DNA of 64,000 nucleotides from Rhodococcus sp. 105337 (GTDB lineage: Bacteria; Actinomycetota; Actinomycetes; Mycobacteriales; Mycobacteriaceae): NCBI RefSeq assembly GCF_012844225.1, contig NZ_JABAGQ010000010.1:1-64000 (forward strand), given 5' to 3'. Below are positions 1 through 7,920 of this stretch, one piece after another (the first letter of the stretch is position 1; the number at the start of each line of letters is the position of its first letter). The translations under genes and the position numbers were made by a program. Below the pieces are notes generated by a model, which was not told the DNA's origin, ran no database searches, and saw only the letters and a list, made by a program, of their open reading frames with translations.

Positions 1-80
1 CCTCGGCGAGGGAGCGACACGCCGCGGACCTGGCCGGATGCGCTCAGCCGATTCCCACCACTCCCCGGGACTTACCCCAG

Positions 81-818
81 ATGCCGGGCGTGCAGATCAA
101 CCGAGAAGCGTACCTCCGAAGCGAGTTGAAGCGATTCTGCACCCAGGACCAGATCGAGCGAGCGATTGCCAAAACGCCCGCAGAGGCGGGCGTTTCTCTC
201 GCCGTGGTCGACAAGATCGCGAACAGCGTGATCAGGTACGAGACAAGCAAGGTCACCGCGATCTCGACACTAACCGGCATCCCCGGAGGTATCGCTGCAT
301 TTGGCACAGTGCCGGCCGACATCGCGCAGTATTACGGGCACGTCCTGCGCGTCGTCCAGAAACTCGCCTACATCTACAGCTGGCCTGAACTCTTCGACAG
401 CAACGGCGACGGACTGGACTCCGCGACCGAGAGCATGCTCACTCTGTTTATCGGCGTGATGGTCGGGTTGAACGCGGCCCAGATCGGTGTGGCGCAGGTG
501 TCCGCGATGATTGCAAAGGAACTGACCAGAAAGCTGCCGCAGCAGGCTCTAACGAAGGGTGTCATCTACCCGGTGGTCAAGAAGGTGGCGTCACTGCTGG
601 GCATTCAAATGACCAAGCAGGTCTTTGCGAAGAGCGCCGCAAAGGTCGTGCCGCTAGTGGGTGCGGCCGTCTCGGGGGGCCTCACCTTCGCCACCTTTAG
701 GCCTATGTCGAAGCGGCTCCAGAAGCATCTTGCGACTCTGCCGCTGACCAAGCTCAGGCACGAAGACGCGCCGGCTGGGGTTTGGAACCCCCGGGACTGC
801 CTTCCCAAAACGCTGTAA
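81..818 (+). CDS. EcsC-like protein, probably 5'-incomplete
   Basis: At least 245 residues. The protein resembles the EcsC family, helical proteins of unknown biochemical role named after the third gene of the Bacillus ecs operon. The recognisable core is near residues 35-110: a VVDKIANSVIRYETSK stretch, then a glycine-rich turn (TGIPGGIAA) and the AQYYGHVLRVVQKLAYIYSWPEL segment. A hydrophobic part near residues 118-140 could lie in or on the membrane. The frame stays open to the left edge of the window, and the upstream codons (ending RDLPQ just before the first Met) read like protein. There is no Shine-Dalgarno sequence before position 81, so the true start probably lies outside the window. 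Family call is fairly sure; function unknown. Confidence 0.75.
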   Translation: MPGVQINREAYLRSELKRFCTQDQIERAIAKTPAEAGVSLAVVDKIANSVIRYETSKVTAISTLTGIPGGIAAFGTVPADIAQYYGHVLRVVQKLAYIYSWPELFDSNGDGLDSATESMLTLFIGVMVGLNAAQIGVAQVSAMIAKELTRKLPQQALTKGVIYPVVKKVASLLGIQMTKQVFAKSAAKVVPLVGAAVSGGLTFATFRPMSKRLQKHLATLPLTKLRHEDAPAGVWNPRDCLPKTL

Positions 819-875
819 GCATGTCACCCGCGGCACCCACCACCGACCCAGTTGATTTCGCTACTGCAACGAAAT

Positions 876-1193
876 TCAGGGCAGTTTGCCATCGAAGATG
901 GGCCGCATGAAGGTGCGCTCGTAACGGAGCACACAGCCGCTCCGGTCTCGGATCGCGTTGGCCGCGCGAAACTCGTCGTCGGAATCGAACAACGCGCGGT
1001 ACCGCTCGTACGCGGCGAGGGACTCGAACGAGAAGAGAGCCAGCGCACGGTCGCTGGCACCCTCACCGGGAAGGAAGTATCCGTGGTGGGTACCGCCGTG
1101 TTTGTCGACGAGCGCGATCCATGCGCGAGCGAACCGCTCGAAGTCGTCGGTTTTCGCCGGGTCGATCGTGTACTCCACAACGCACGTGATCAT
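876..1193 (-). CDS. NIPSNAP family protein
   Basis: 105 residues, one ferredoxin-like alpha/beta domain of the NIPSNAP type: an N-terminal strand MITCVVEYTIDP, a helix DDFERFARAWIALVDKHGG, then THHGYFLPGEGASDRALALFSF, which is the family's typical G-x-F-x-P-x-E-G region. Members are small, mostly uncharacterised proteins related to dimeric alpha/beta-barrel proteins; no reaction is assigned. The start looks leaderless: on the minus strand TACCCT (1205-1200) is followed by six bases and then the ATG. It is transcribed on the same strand as the downstream DUF3626 and dehydrogenase genes but separated by gaps, so it probably has its own promoter. Confidence 0.8.
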   Translation of the reverse strand: MITCVVEYTIDPAKTDDFERFARAWIALVDKHGGTHHGYFLPGEGASDRALALFSFESLAAYERYRALFDSDDEFRAANAIRDRSGCVLRYERTFMRPIFDGKLP

Positions 1194-1277
1194 GACGCGA
1201 GGGTAATGCCGCAGGGGTGTACTCGGGCGGACGAATCACAATCCGGTCAGCGACTTCCACATAGGCGCACCGGCCCG

Positions 1278-2123
1278 TCACCACGCAGATGCTCTCCGGC
1301 CGTACCGGGCGACGTAGTGCCACACTCTCTTCAGATCCTGTGGGTCGACGTTCCCCACCCGAGCTGGTCCGAGTGAATACGGTGTGATCCACCCGTGCCG
1401 GGCGACCGAGCGAGCCACCTGGACCACCGCGTTCCCTCGGTACTCCGGATGAGCCTCGGCTTGTTCTATCGCAAGTCTGTAACCGTCGTGCCACAGAACA
1501 GCACAGGGCATCGTCCTTGCGACCTCATCGAACCGAGTGCCTCGGTAGCTCGGGTCCAGAACGAGTGCCTCGACGTCACATTCGATGTTGATGGGTCCGT
1601 GCACATGGGCCTCGATGTAGTGGTCGAGCGGATCGTCGAACTCGGCAACCGCCGCGGCCTGCAGCAGATGACTCGATGTCTCCGCGGTCCCGAACAACTG
1701 TGGTTCGTGCACGCTGTCGGGAAAGCAGAACGTGGTGCGCTCGAGAGTGTGCTCAGCCAGCACGAAGTACGACGACCCGAACCGCGGCGAACCACCGTAA
1801 CCATCGCAATGACGGTCGAGGGAGCCGTACTTGGGACGATCCGACGCCGGGCGGGAGTCGTAGACACCACCGAACATCCGGCTTTCCCACCGCCACCGAT
1901 CACCGCCTTCGAATGCCGTGAGTCCACCATTGCCCGTATTCGTCTCGAACTGCGAGAGATAGGCGCCACGACGGGCAATTGCGGACAGCGTCGACAGCCC
2001 ACGGTACGGAGCATCCGGATGAAAATGCATCGTCACCCGCATCGACCCGCCGATGCTCTCCCCCGCAGCCGACGCACGTACGTGGGCAACTGCGGCCTCG
2101 GCCGAATCCACCGATCCCTCCAT
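1278..2123 (-). CDS. DUF3626 family protein
   Basis: 281 residues from the chosen ATG. The DUF3626 pattern is clear: RVTMHFHPD near residues 32-40, then SQFETNTGNGGLTAFEGGDRWRWESRMFGG, RPKYGSLD, PRFGSSYFVL and YIEAHVHGPI, ending in the EALVLDPSYRGT block. Conserved His, Glu and Asp residues in these blocks suggest a metal-binding or hydrolytic enzyme, but no member function is known to me. The frame extends upstream to a GTG at 2291. I prefer the ATG at 2123 because GGGAG sits seven bases before it and the N-terminal helix (VDSAEAAVAHVRASA) matches how related proteins begin. It lies downstream of the dehydrogenase on the same strand. Confidence 0.75.
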   Translation of the reverse strand: MEGSVDSAEAAVAHVRASAAGESIGGSMRVTMHFHPDAPYRGLSTLSAIARRGAYLSQFETNTGNGGLTAFEGGDRWRWESRMFGGVYDSRPASDRPKYGSLDRHCDGYGGSPRFGSSYFVLAEHTLERTTFCFPDSVHEPQLFGTAETSSHLLQAAAVAEFDDPLDHYIEAHVHGPINIECDVEALVLDPSYRGTRFDEVARTMPCAVLWHDGYRLAIEQAEAHPEYRGNAVVQVARSVARHGWITPYSLGPARVGNVDPQDLKRVWHYVARYGRRASAW

Positions 2124-2311
2124 CCCCACTCTCCCGCCGTGCGACGCTACAACTCCAACCACGCCGTTGCACAGTGCATTCTGACTCGAGCTGCCGCCCG
2201 CACTCCGATTGAACACGATTGCGCTGCACGCCACTCCGGGAGTAGCCGTCGATCCGACACGAATATCGAGGGCCGGCACGATCTCGCGCACGGTGCGCGA
2301 CCCGACGACAA

Positions 2312-3235
2312 TCAGAGGATCGTCTCGACCGCGCGTTGCAGGGTGTGTGCGCTGGCTTCGAGTGCGGCACGTTCCTGTTCCGTCATCGGGGGCTGATGCA
2401 TCTGGCTTACTCCGGCGCGGCCGAGCACCGAAAGCAACGACATCGTGACTCGGTACTCCGGGTGGTATCCGGCGACGGTGAAGACGGCCCGCTCGTCGCG
2501 CAGAACCGCTTCGGCCAGTCGTGCGCTCACCGCGCCGATACCGTACTGGCTCGCGCCGATCCCTTCGATGATGTTGATGTTGGCATAGCGGATTTCTGCC
2601 TCCACCCGGTCGCGGATCTGCTGACCCTGCTCGGCCAGCAGGTCGAGTACCGGCACGCCCGCAGCGGTGGCCGACGACCAGAGCAGCACCTCGCTGGTGC
2701 CGTGTTCGCCGATCACGAAAGCCTGGATATCGCTGGGACTGACTCCGAGATGATCGCCGAGGTGGACCCGGAAGCGCAGACTGTCGAGCACGGTGCCGGT
2801 GGAGAACACCCGGTCGTGCCCTGCCAGCACACGGGTCAGGTCGGCCAAGGGGTCCGGCGGGTCGGTGACCACCATGATCGTGGCGTCCGGTGCTGCCGCG
2901 ACGAGTCCGGGGATCAACTCCCGATATACCCCGGCATTGTGTTCGAGCAACCGCAGTCGGCCCGCCGGGTCGCTCCGGTCGGTCGCGCCGCCCGCGGCTT
3001 CGTTCTCGCCCGCTGTGACGATCAACAGATCCGCGCCATCGAGGTCGTCTCGCCCGCCGGCGCGCACGTCCACCGGCGGAACCAGCGGCGTTCCGTAGCG
3101 CATGTCGAGCGCCACTGCCTGTGCCCGCTTCACGTTCTTGTCCACCAGCACGATTTCCCTGGCGGTCCCCCTGCCCAGCAGTGCAAGGGTGGTAGCCGAT
3201 CCGACCGCGCCGACCCCCACCACGCCGATCTTCAC
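2312..3235 (-). CDS. ldh: L-lactate/malate dehydrogenase family enzyme, atypical
   Basis: 307 residues, the usual length of NAD-dependent L-lactate dehydrogenases, which interconvert pyruvate and lactate in the cytoplasm. The Rossmann motif GVGAVG is at residues 7-12, with Asp32 in the NAD-selecting position. The catalytic pair appears as Asp151 (VLDSLRFR) and His178 (GEHGTSE), and substrate-binding Arg154 is present. Two differences stand out. The usual SNPVD motif reads TDPPDP, so the conserved Asn is Asp125. The mobile loop (residues 79-97) is also divergent, so substrate specificity is uncertain and a 2-hydroxyacid other than lactate is possible. The start is GTG, chosen because the Rossmann motif begins immediately after it. 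No close operon partner is seen. Confidence 0.8.
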   Translation of the reverse strand: MKIGVVGVGAVGSATTLALLGRGTAREIVLVDKNVKRAQAVALDMRYGTPLVPPVDVRAGGRDDLDGADLLIVTAGENEAAGGATDRSDPAGRLRLLEHNAGVYRELIPGLVAAAPDATIMVVTDPPDPLADLTRVLAGHDRVFSTGTVLDSLRFRVHLGDHLGVSPSDIQAFVIGEHGTSEVLLWSSATAAGVPVLDLLAEQGQQIRDRVEAEIRYANINIIEGIGASQYGIGAVSARLAEAVLRDERAVFTVAGYHPEYRVTMSLLSVLGRAGVSQMHQPPMTEQERAALEASAHTLQRAVETIL

Positions 3236-3596
3236 GGCCGCCGCCGAGGACGAGGCGGATGGATCGGAACCGATGTGCAGCAGTGTGTTTCGCGAAGCCC
3301 GGGGATACTTGTCACGTTGTGGATCCTTGCCGTAGGTCTGCGCCTTCAGCGTGTGCGGAGGTGGTCCGCTTGCTCGGCATTCCGTCGAGTCCAGTACACA
3401 CCGTGGTCACGGCTTCCGGAGTGAATCCCGCACGACCAGATCGACGTCGACGCCGGTCTTCCGGCGTGCCGGCACCCTGCGCGTGCATCCCGACAGCTGG
3501 CCGGTATACGAAAGGAAGCGAATGCGCTTGTAACAACGCCGCGTTCGGCCCCGATTCGTTCGGTGAAGGCTGTCACTACCACGTCAGGAGCGGAAC
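3236..3596. other. Intergenic region without a gene
   Basis: About 360 bases between the dehydrogenase start (minus strand) and the 44-residue ORF (plus strand). Reading frames here are short and poorly supported. It presumably carries divergent promoters for the two flanking genes, but I see no convincing palindrome or -10/-35 pair. Confidence 0.4.
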
Positions 3597-3731
3597 ATGG
3601 GATCGGTCGAGATCATCACGTGGCTTCAGGAGGGTGCGAGCCAGGGAGACCCCATCCGGGGGCCGCTCTACGTCATCACCTTTATCGCACTGGGCCTGTA
3701 CAGCGTCCTCTTCGAGGGTGCCATCATCTGA
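3597..3731 (+). CDS. Small membrane protein, 44 residues
   Basis: ATG to TGA gives 44 residues: an acidic, polar N-terminal half (MGSVEIITWLQEGASQGD) and one hydrophobic segment near residues 26-44 (YVITFIALGLYSVLFEGAII) that would span the membrane. A good ribosome binding site (AGGAGCGG) lies a few bases before the ATG. The gene stops 20 bases before the convergent arsR stop. I do not recognise a family. The ribosome site, clean transmembrane profile and GC-rich third positions make it a believable small gene; its role is unknown. Confidence 0.6.
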   Translation: MGSVEIITWLQEGASQGDPIRGPLYVITFIALGLYSVLFEGAII

Positions 3732-3751
3732 GCCCGGCACTGTTCACCGTG

Positions 3752-4111
3752 TCAGGTGCAGCAGTTCGGGTCCAGTACGACGCGCAGCGCTTCGAGTGCG
3801 TCCGTTCGTACACGGTGGTAGACGTTCATTCCGTTGCGGGTGGATTCCACCATTCCGGCTTTCCGCAGCTGCCCGAGATGGTGACTGACGGTGGATTCCG
3901 CCAGGTCGACGGCCGTGGCGAGGTCGCATGTGCACACTTCGCCGGCGGGGTCGGTGAGCAGGATCGACATCAGCTGGATGCGGGTCGGATCCGCCAGCGC
4001 TTTGAGGCGGAGCGCCACTTCGAGTGCAGCGTTGCCGCTCATCGGGGCAGCGGACACCGGTTCGCAGCAAATCGGTGTGGTGATGTCGACGACGGGCAGT
4101 GCCTTGGGCAT
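3752..4111 (-). CDS. arsR: ArsR-family metal(loid) repressor (first copy)
   Basis: 119 residues, winged helix-turn-helix. The recognition-helix region is AESTVSHHLGQLRKAGMV. Candidate arsenite or metal ligands are Cys60 and Cys62 in EVCTCDL, the classic ArsR alpha3 pair, with extra cysteine pairs at residues 15-16 (ICCEP) and at the C-terminus (NCCT). It should repress the divergent arsI gene and itself until metal binds. The longer frame to 4162 is rejected because the ATG at 4111 lies six bases after AGAATA on the minus strand, with TTGACA 18 bases further upstream, an arrangement that predicts a leaderless transcript. The operator palindrome 4134-4147 covers that -35 box. Confidence 0.88.
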   Translation of the reverse strand: MPKALPVVDITTPICCEPVSAAPMSGNAALEVALRLKALADPTRIQLMSILLTDPAGEVCTCDLATAVDLAESTVSHHLGQLRKAGMVESTRNGMNVYHRVRTDALEALRVVLDPNCCT

Positions 4112-4133
4112 GGGAACTATTCTGCCGACCTCC

Positions 4134-4147
4134 TTGACATATGTCAA
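4134..4147. promoter_or_regulatory. ArsR operator between arsR and arsI
   Basis: TTGACATATGTCAA is a perfect 14-base palindrome. Each strand reads TTGACA, so the same site supplies the -35 hexamer of both divergent promoters. A repressor dimer bound here would silence arsR and arsI together. The core GACATATGTC recurs at 6256-6265 in front of the second ars operon. Confidence 0.75.
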
Positions 4148-4206
4148 AAAGGTGGACCACACTGGAAGCCGCTAATTCGATGTATGTCTCACACGTGGAG
4201 GTTCCC

Positions 4207-4713
4207 ATGTCCCGCGCTCAGCTCGCACTCAACGTCGACGACCTGTCCGAGGCCGTTGCTTTCTACTCGAAGTTGTTCGGTGCCGAGCCGAACAAGCTCC
4301 GACCCGGGTATGCGAACTTCGCCCTGTCGGAACCGCCGCTCAAGTTGGTGCTCCTCGAGAATCCCGGCAAGGGCGGTTCGCTCAATCACCTGGGCGTCGA
4401 GGTCGAATCCAGCGAGAAGGTGCACGAGGAGATCGCCCGGCTCACCGATGCCGGACTGTTCACCGAAGAGGAGATCGGCACCACGTGCTGCTTCGCGACG
4501 CAGGACAAGGTGTGGGCCACCGCCCCGGACGGCGAGAAGTGGGAGGTCTACACCGTGCTCGCCGACAGCGAGACCTTCGGTACCAGCCCCACGCTGCTCG
4601 CGGACGAAAACTCCGGTGCGGCAGCGTGTTGTGGCTCGGCCGCCTCGTCTGCCGCTACCGAACCCGTCGCCGGCATCGGCGCCGCCGCGGAGCAGCCGAC
4701 TTCGTGCTGCTGA
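4207..4713 (+). CDS. arsI: ArsI/CadI family metalloenzyme (C-As lyase-like)
   Basis: 168 residues of the vicinal-oxygen-chelate fold. The family includes ArsI, which cleaves the carbon-arsenic bond of trivalent methylated or aromatic arsenicals, and the cadmium-induced protein CadI of mycobacteria. The diagnostic vicinal cysteines are Cys94-Cys95 in GTTCCFATQDKVWA. His61 (NHLGVEV) and Glu113 (KWEVYTV) are candidate metal ligands. The C-terminal 35 residues are Ala-rich and add two more cysteine pairs (ACCGS and the final SCC), possibly extra metalloid sites. The ATG at 4207 follows GGAGG. It diverges from arsR across a shared operator. The substrate (organoarsenical or cadmium response) cannot be fixed from sequence. 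Confidence 0.88.
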   Translation: MSRAQLALNVDDLSEAVAFYSKLFGAEPNKLRPGYANFALSEPPLKLVLLENPGKGGSLNHLGVEVESSEKVHEEIARLTDAGLFTEEEIGTTCCFATQDKVWATAPDGEKWEVYTVLADSETFGTSPTLLADENSGAAACCGSAASSAATEPVAGIGAAAEQPTSCC

Positions 4714-4728
4714 CGCCCGAACCCCGGT

Positions 4729-4758
4729 CGTCCTCCCGGGTGTGTGTCCGGGAGGACG
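4729..4758. terminator. Bidirectional hairpin between arsI and acr3
   Basis: Arms CGTCCTCCCGG (4729-4739) and CCGGGAGGACG (4748-4758) are perfectly complementary over 11 bases around an 8-base GT-rich loop. It sits in the 69-base gap between the convergent stops of arsI and acr3. There is no U-tract on either side, as is common for actinobacterial hairpins. Confidence 0.65.
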
Positions 4759-4782
4759 GGGGCTGCCGGTGTCCGGCGTGAT

Positions 4783-5862
4783 TCAGGATGCGGTGGAGGC
4801 GGGGACTCGGACGAATCGCTTTCGCAGCGCGAGCGAGACGTACACGAGCGCAACGAGTACCGGCACCTCGATCAACGGGCCAACCACTCCGGCCAGTGCC
4901 TGTCCCGACGTGACGCCGAACGTCGCGATCGCCACAGCAATCGCCAGCTCGAAGTTGTTACCGGCGGCGGTGAATGCGAGCGTCGTCGTCCGCTCGTACC
5001 CGAGGCCCACGGCGGCACCGAACAGGTAACCACCGCCCCACATGAGAGCGAAGTACGCCAGCAACGGCAATGCGATCCGCGCGACATCCCAGGGCTGTGA
5101 CGTGATCCGGTCGCCTTGGAGCGCAAAGAGAATGACGATCGTGAACAGCAAACCGTACAGCGCCCACGGGCCGATCTTCGGAATGAACCGGGTCTCGTAC
5201 CACTCCCGGCCCTTGGCCTTCTCGCCGAAGTGCCGCGTCAGGAAACCGGCGACCAGGGGGATGCCGAGGAAGATCAATACCGATCCGGCAATCTGCCACG
5301 GCGACACATCGAGCGTGGTCTGCTCGAGCCCGAGCCAGCCGGGCAGCACCGAGAGGTAGAACCAGCCGAGCACGGCGAACATGACGACCTGGAAGACGGA
5401 ATTGATCGCGACCAGCACGGCAGCAGCCTCGCGATCACCACACGCGAGGTCGTTCCAGATGATCACCATCGCGATGCACCGCGCCAGTCCGACGATGATC
5501 AAGCCCGTGCGGTACTCCGGCAGGTCCGGGAGCAGCAACCACGCAAGCGCGAACATCAGGGCGGGGCCGAGCACCCAGTTGAGCACCAGCGACGAGATCA
5601 GCAAGGTGCGGTCGCCGGTGACCGTGTCGAGGCGGTCGTAGCGGACCTTCGCCAGCACCGGATACATCATGATCAGCAGACCCAGTGCGATCGGCAAGGA
5701 GATGCCATCGATCTCGATGACGCTCAATGCGTCCCCGAGTCCGGGGATCATGCGGCCCAGCAGGAGACCGGCGACCATGGCGACGCCGATCCAGACGGGC
5801 AGGAACCGGTCGAGGGTCGACATCTTGCCGACGACCGGCGGACGTCCGGTGGTGGCGGTCAC
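4783..5862 (-). CDS. acr3: Acr3-type arsenite efflux permease
   Basis: 359 residues with about ten hydrophobic segments, the size and profile of the Acr3 family, which expels arsenite using the proton-motive force. The conserved Cys of the fourth membrane segment is in GLARCIAMVIIWNDLACGD, and the FTAAGNNFELAIAVAIA motif of the ninth segment is present. The GTG start overlaps the arsR stop as GTGA, so the two genes are translationally coupled. The operator at 6256-6265 should control both. A start at Met14 (5823) is an alternative but loses the coupling. Confidence 0.92.
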   Translation of the reverse strand: MTATTGRPPVVGKMSTLDRFLPVWIGVAMVAGLLLGRMIPGLGDALSVIEIDGISLPIALGLLIMMYPVLAKVRYDRLDTVTGDRTLLISSLVLNWVLGPALMFALAWLLLPDLPEYRTGLIIVGLARCIAMVIIWNDLACGDREAAAVLVAINSVFQVVMFAVLGWFYLSVLPGWLGLEQTTLDVSPWQIAGSVLIFLGIPLVAGFLTRHFGEKAKGREWYETRFIPKIGPWALYGLLFTIVILFALQGDRITSQPWDVARIALPLLAYFALMWGGGYLFGAAVGLGYERTTTLAFTAAGNNFELAIAVAIATFGVTSGQALAGVVGPLIEVPVLVALVYVSLALRKRFVRVPASTAS

Positions 5863-6260
5863 GAGAGTGTCTCCTGGAGTGGGTCGTTCGGCGAGCAGGA
5901 CGAGGCGGGCAGCGCTCCGGATTCGATCGCCAGCACTGCGGACAGTTCTTCGAGAGCGGCGGGGACCACTCGGTAGTACACCCAGGTGCCGCGACGCTCA
6001 CAGTCCAGCAACCCGGCTTCGCGCAACACCTTGAGGTGGTGGGAAATGGTGGGCTGCGCCAGGTCGAAAGCGGGACTGATGTCGCACACGCATGCCTCGC
6101 CACCCTCGTGGCTCGCGACCATGCTGAGCATTCGCAAGCGCACCGGATCACCGAGCGCTCTGAACATCCGGCCCAGGTCGGCAGCTCGCTCGGAGGACAA
6201 CGGCTCACGCCCGATCGGCGGGCAGCATGGCGCGACCACGCTCGACAACTGATTCGACAT
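5859..6260 (-). CDS. arsR: ArsR-family repressor (second copy)
   Basis: 133 residues with a winged helix: the recognition helix lies in [18 protein letters not shown] and the metalloid pair Cys57/Cys59 in EACVCDI. A further Cys12-Cys13 pair lies near the N-terminus. It heads an arsR-acr3 operon and diverges from the arsC-like gene. The start is placed at the ATG ending at 6260, six bases after CAATAT on the minus strand, with TTGACG 18 bases before that; this predicts a leaderless message. The palindrome 6256-6265 then spans the transcription and translation start. A TTG at 6296 would add 12 residues and cannot be excluded. Confidence 0.87.
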   Translation of the reverse strand: MSNQLSSVVAPCCPPIGREPLSSERAADLGRMFRALGDPVRLRMLSMVASHEGGEACVCDISPAFDLAQPTISHHLKVLREAGLLDCERRGTWVYYRVVPAALEELSAVLAIESGALPASSCSPNDPLQETLS

Positions 6261-6265
6261 ATGTC
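6256..6265. promoter_or_regulatory. ArsR operator at the second ars promoter
   Basis: GACATATGTC, the same perfect 10-base palindrome as the core of the site at 4134-4147. It overlaps the predicted leaderless start codon of the second arsR and lies just upstream of TTGACG (6270-6275), a candidate -35 box of the divergent arsC-like gene. Confidence 0.7.
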
Positions 6266-6325
6266 TATATTGACGTTCATCGATACAACGCGTCAAATGG
6301 GCCTCGCCGGAAAGGACCTTCTATC

Positions 6326-6748
6326 TTGTCCACTGCTTCGGTGCTGTTCGTGTGTGTCAAGAACGGCGGAAAGTCCCAGATGGCGGCAGCGCTCATGCGC
6401 AAGTCCGCCGGCGACCGCGTGGGCGTCCATTCGGCCGGCACAGCGCCCGGATCGTCCCTCAACGCCTTGTCGGTGCAGGTACTCGACGAGGTCGGCGCAC
6501 CGACCGCCGGCGAGTATCCCAAGCCGATCGATCCGCATCTCCTGAGCGAGGTGGACCTGGTCGTCACCCTGGGCAGTGAAGCCCGCGTCGATGCGCCCGC
6601 CACCGTCGTCGTGGAGGACTGGATCACCGACGAACCGTCGGAGCGCGGTATCGACGGGATCGAGCGTATGCGTCTGGTCCGCGACGACATCGCCGCGCGC
6701 GTCGACGAACTCACCGCCCGGTTGCTCACGGCCGCGGACGGACGATAA
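6326..6748 (+). CDS. arsC: Arsenate reductase-like low-molecular-weight phosphatase family protein
   Basis: 140 residues of the low-molecular-weight tyrosine phosphatase/ArsC fold, expected to reduce arsenate to arsenite so that Acr3 can export it. In actinobacteria this type often works with mycothiol and mycoredoxin. The P-loop is VCVKNGGKS, with nucleophile Cys10. Unusually, the residue six positions later is Lys16 where the CX5R motif has Arg. The acid loop is around VEDWITDEP, and the C-terminal helix ([15 protein letters not shown]) resembles other members. I chose the TTG at 6326 because AAGGA lies nine bases upstream and the Rossmann-like strand starts directly after it; the longer frame from 6227 overlaps the arsR gene. 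It is divergent from arsR-acr3. Confidence 0.82.
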   Translation: MSTASVLFVCVKNGGKSQMAAALMRKSAGDRVGVHSAGTAPGSSLNALSVQVLDEVGAPTAGEYPKPIDPHLLSEVDLVVTLGSEARVDAPATVVVEDWITDEPSERGIDGIERMRLVRDDIAARVDELTARLLTAADGR

Positions 6749-6832
6749 CCCGACTCGTTCCCGTGGGCCACCCAGGGCGAGCGTGAGTGAAATCTCGGTC
6801 TCGCCGTCGCCCGCGGGCGTTAGGGTTCGACC

Positions 6833-7858
6833 GTGCGCAGGAGATTCGGAACACCGCCGCCTCGTCGTGCGCTCGGGGTGACCATGTCGGTGTTCGACAC
6901 GACTGCACAAGAATTGGGCTTCGCTCTCGACGCCGCACAACAGCGTGCGGCCGAGGTCCTCGCGGACTCCGACCGGAACGTGTATCTCTGGGGTCCCGTG
7001 GGCAGGGGCAAGAGTTGGCTGATGGCAACCTATTTCGCCGCAGTACCGACCGACCGGAAGAAGCGCATCCACTTCCACGAGTTCTTCCGCGATCTGCACC
7101 TCGCCATCCGGCGACACCGCAGCAACCTTTCGGCCGCCTTGGACGAACTGCTGCACGACGTGGACCTACTGTGCTTCGACGAATTCCACGTTCACGACCC
7201 GGCTGACGGAAAGTTCATCGCCCGGTTGATGCCCGCGCTTCTCGACCGGCGCGTCCGGGTAGTTCTGACCTCGAATTACCCGCCCAGGTCCTTGCTTCCC
7301 AACCCGCTGTTCCACGACGACTTCCTCCCCACGATCGAATTGATCGAGAGTTCCCTGGCGGTCGTCGAGATCGACGGTGCTCTCGACTACCGCACCACAT
7401 CCCGGCACGAGGCAGGGTTCGCCGCCGGATGGTGGGTCTCGCCGGGAACGGCCGAACAACGTGCTCGTCTCGGGCTCCGCTCACCACACCCCGACGAGCG
7501 GCGAATCCTCACCCCGGCGGGCCACCCTGTGCATGTCCGCCGGGCCACGGGACATTCTCTCTGGTTCGATTTCGGCGAACTCTGCGGAACCACCACCGCC
7601 CCGGTCGACTATCTCGCGCTCGCGGCGCACCACTTCGATTGGGTGATCGACGGTGTGCCGGATCTTCGCACCGTCGGGAGGGAACCGGCCCAGCGTTTCG
7701 CCAACGTCGTCGACGTGCTCTATGACCGAGACGTGACTCCGGTTTTCCTCGCGGCCACGTCGGTGGACAGCCTCGTCGGCGGTGCTCGGCTTCCCGTCGA
7801 TATCGCACGGATCGTGAGCAGGCTAGGACAACTGGGAACTGCGGCACACGAACCGTAA
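6833..7858 (+). CDS. zapE: ZapE/AFG1-like P-loop ATPase
   Basis: 341 residues. It has the layout of ZapE, the AFG1-like AAA ATPase that in Gram-negative bacteria acts on the Z-ring; the role in actinobacteria is not established. Walker A is GPVGRGKS (about residues 54-61) and Walker B is LLCFDEF (112-118), followed by HVHDPADGKFIARL. A sensor-1-like LTSNYPP and the family's PLFHDDFLPTIELI segment come next, then a C-terminal domain ending near FLAATSVDSL. The GTG start fits a leaderless promoter: TAGGGT, six bases, then GTG. An ATG at 6884 is an alternative. It stands alone between the ars island and the methyltransferase. Confidence 0.85.
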   Translation: MRRRFGTPPPRRALGVTMSVFDTTAQELGFALDAAQQRAAEVLADSDRNVYLWGPVGRGKSWLMATYFAAVPTDRKKRIHFHEFFRDLHLAIRRHRSNLSAALDELLHDVDLLCFDEFHVHDPADGKFIARLMPALLDRRVRVVLTSNYPPRSLLPNPLFHDDFLPTIELIESSLAVVEIDGALDYRTTSRHEAGFAAGWWVSPGTAEQRARLGLRSPHPDERRILTPAGHPVHVRRATGHSLWFDFGELCGTTTAPVDYLALAAHHFDWVIDGVPDLRTVGREPAQRFANVVDVLYDRDVTPVFLAATSVDSLVGGARLPVDIARIVSRLGQLGTAAHEP

Positions 7859-7920
7859 GCACGTTCCGCCGACTTTCCGGATCGGGAGACGCCCGACCTC
7901 GTGTCGTTTACCGTCGAGCG

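Noticed and set aside
3259-3596. Possible genes in the gap before the 44-residue ORF
   Set aside because: Frames are present on both strands but lack ribosome sites, domains and start-codon context.
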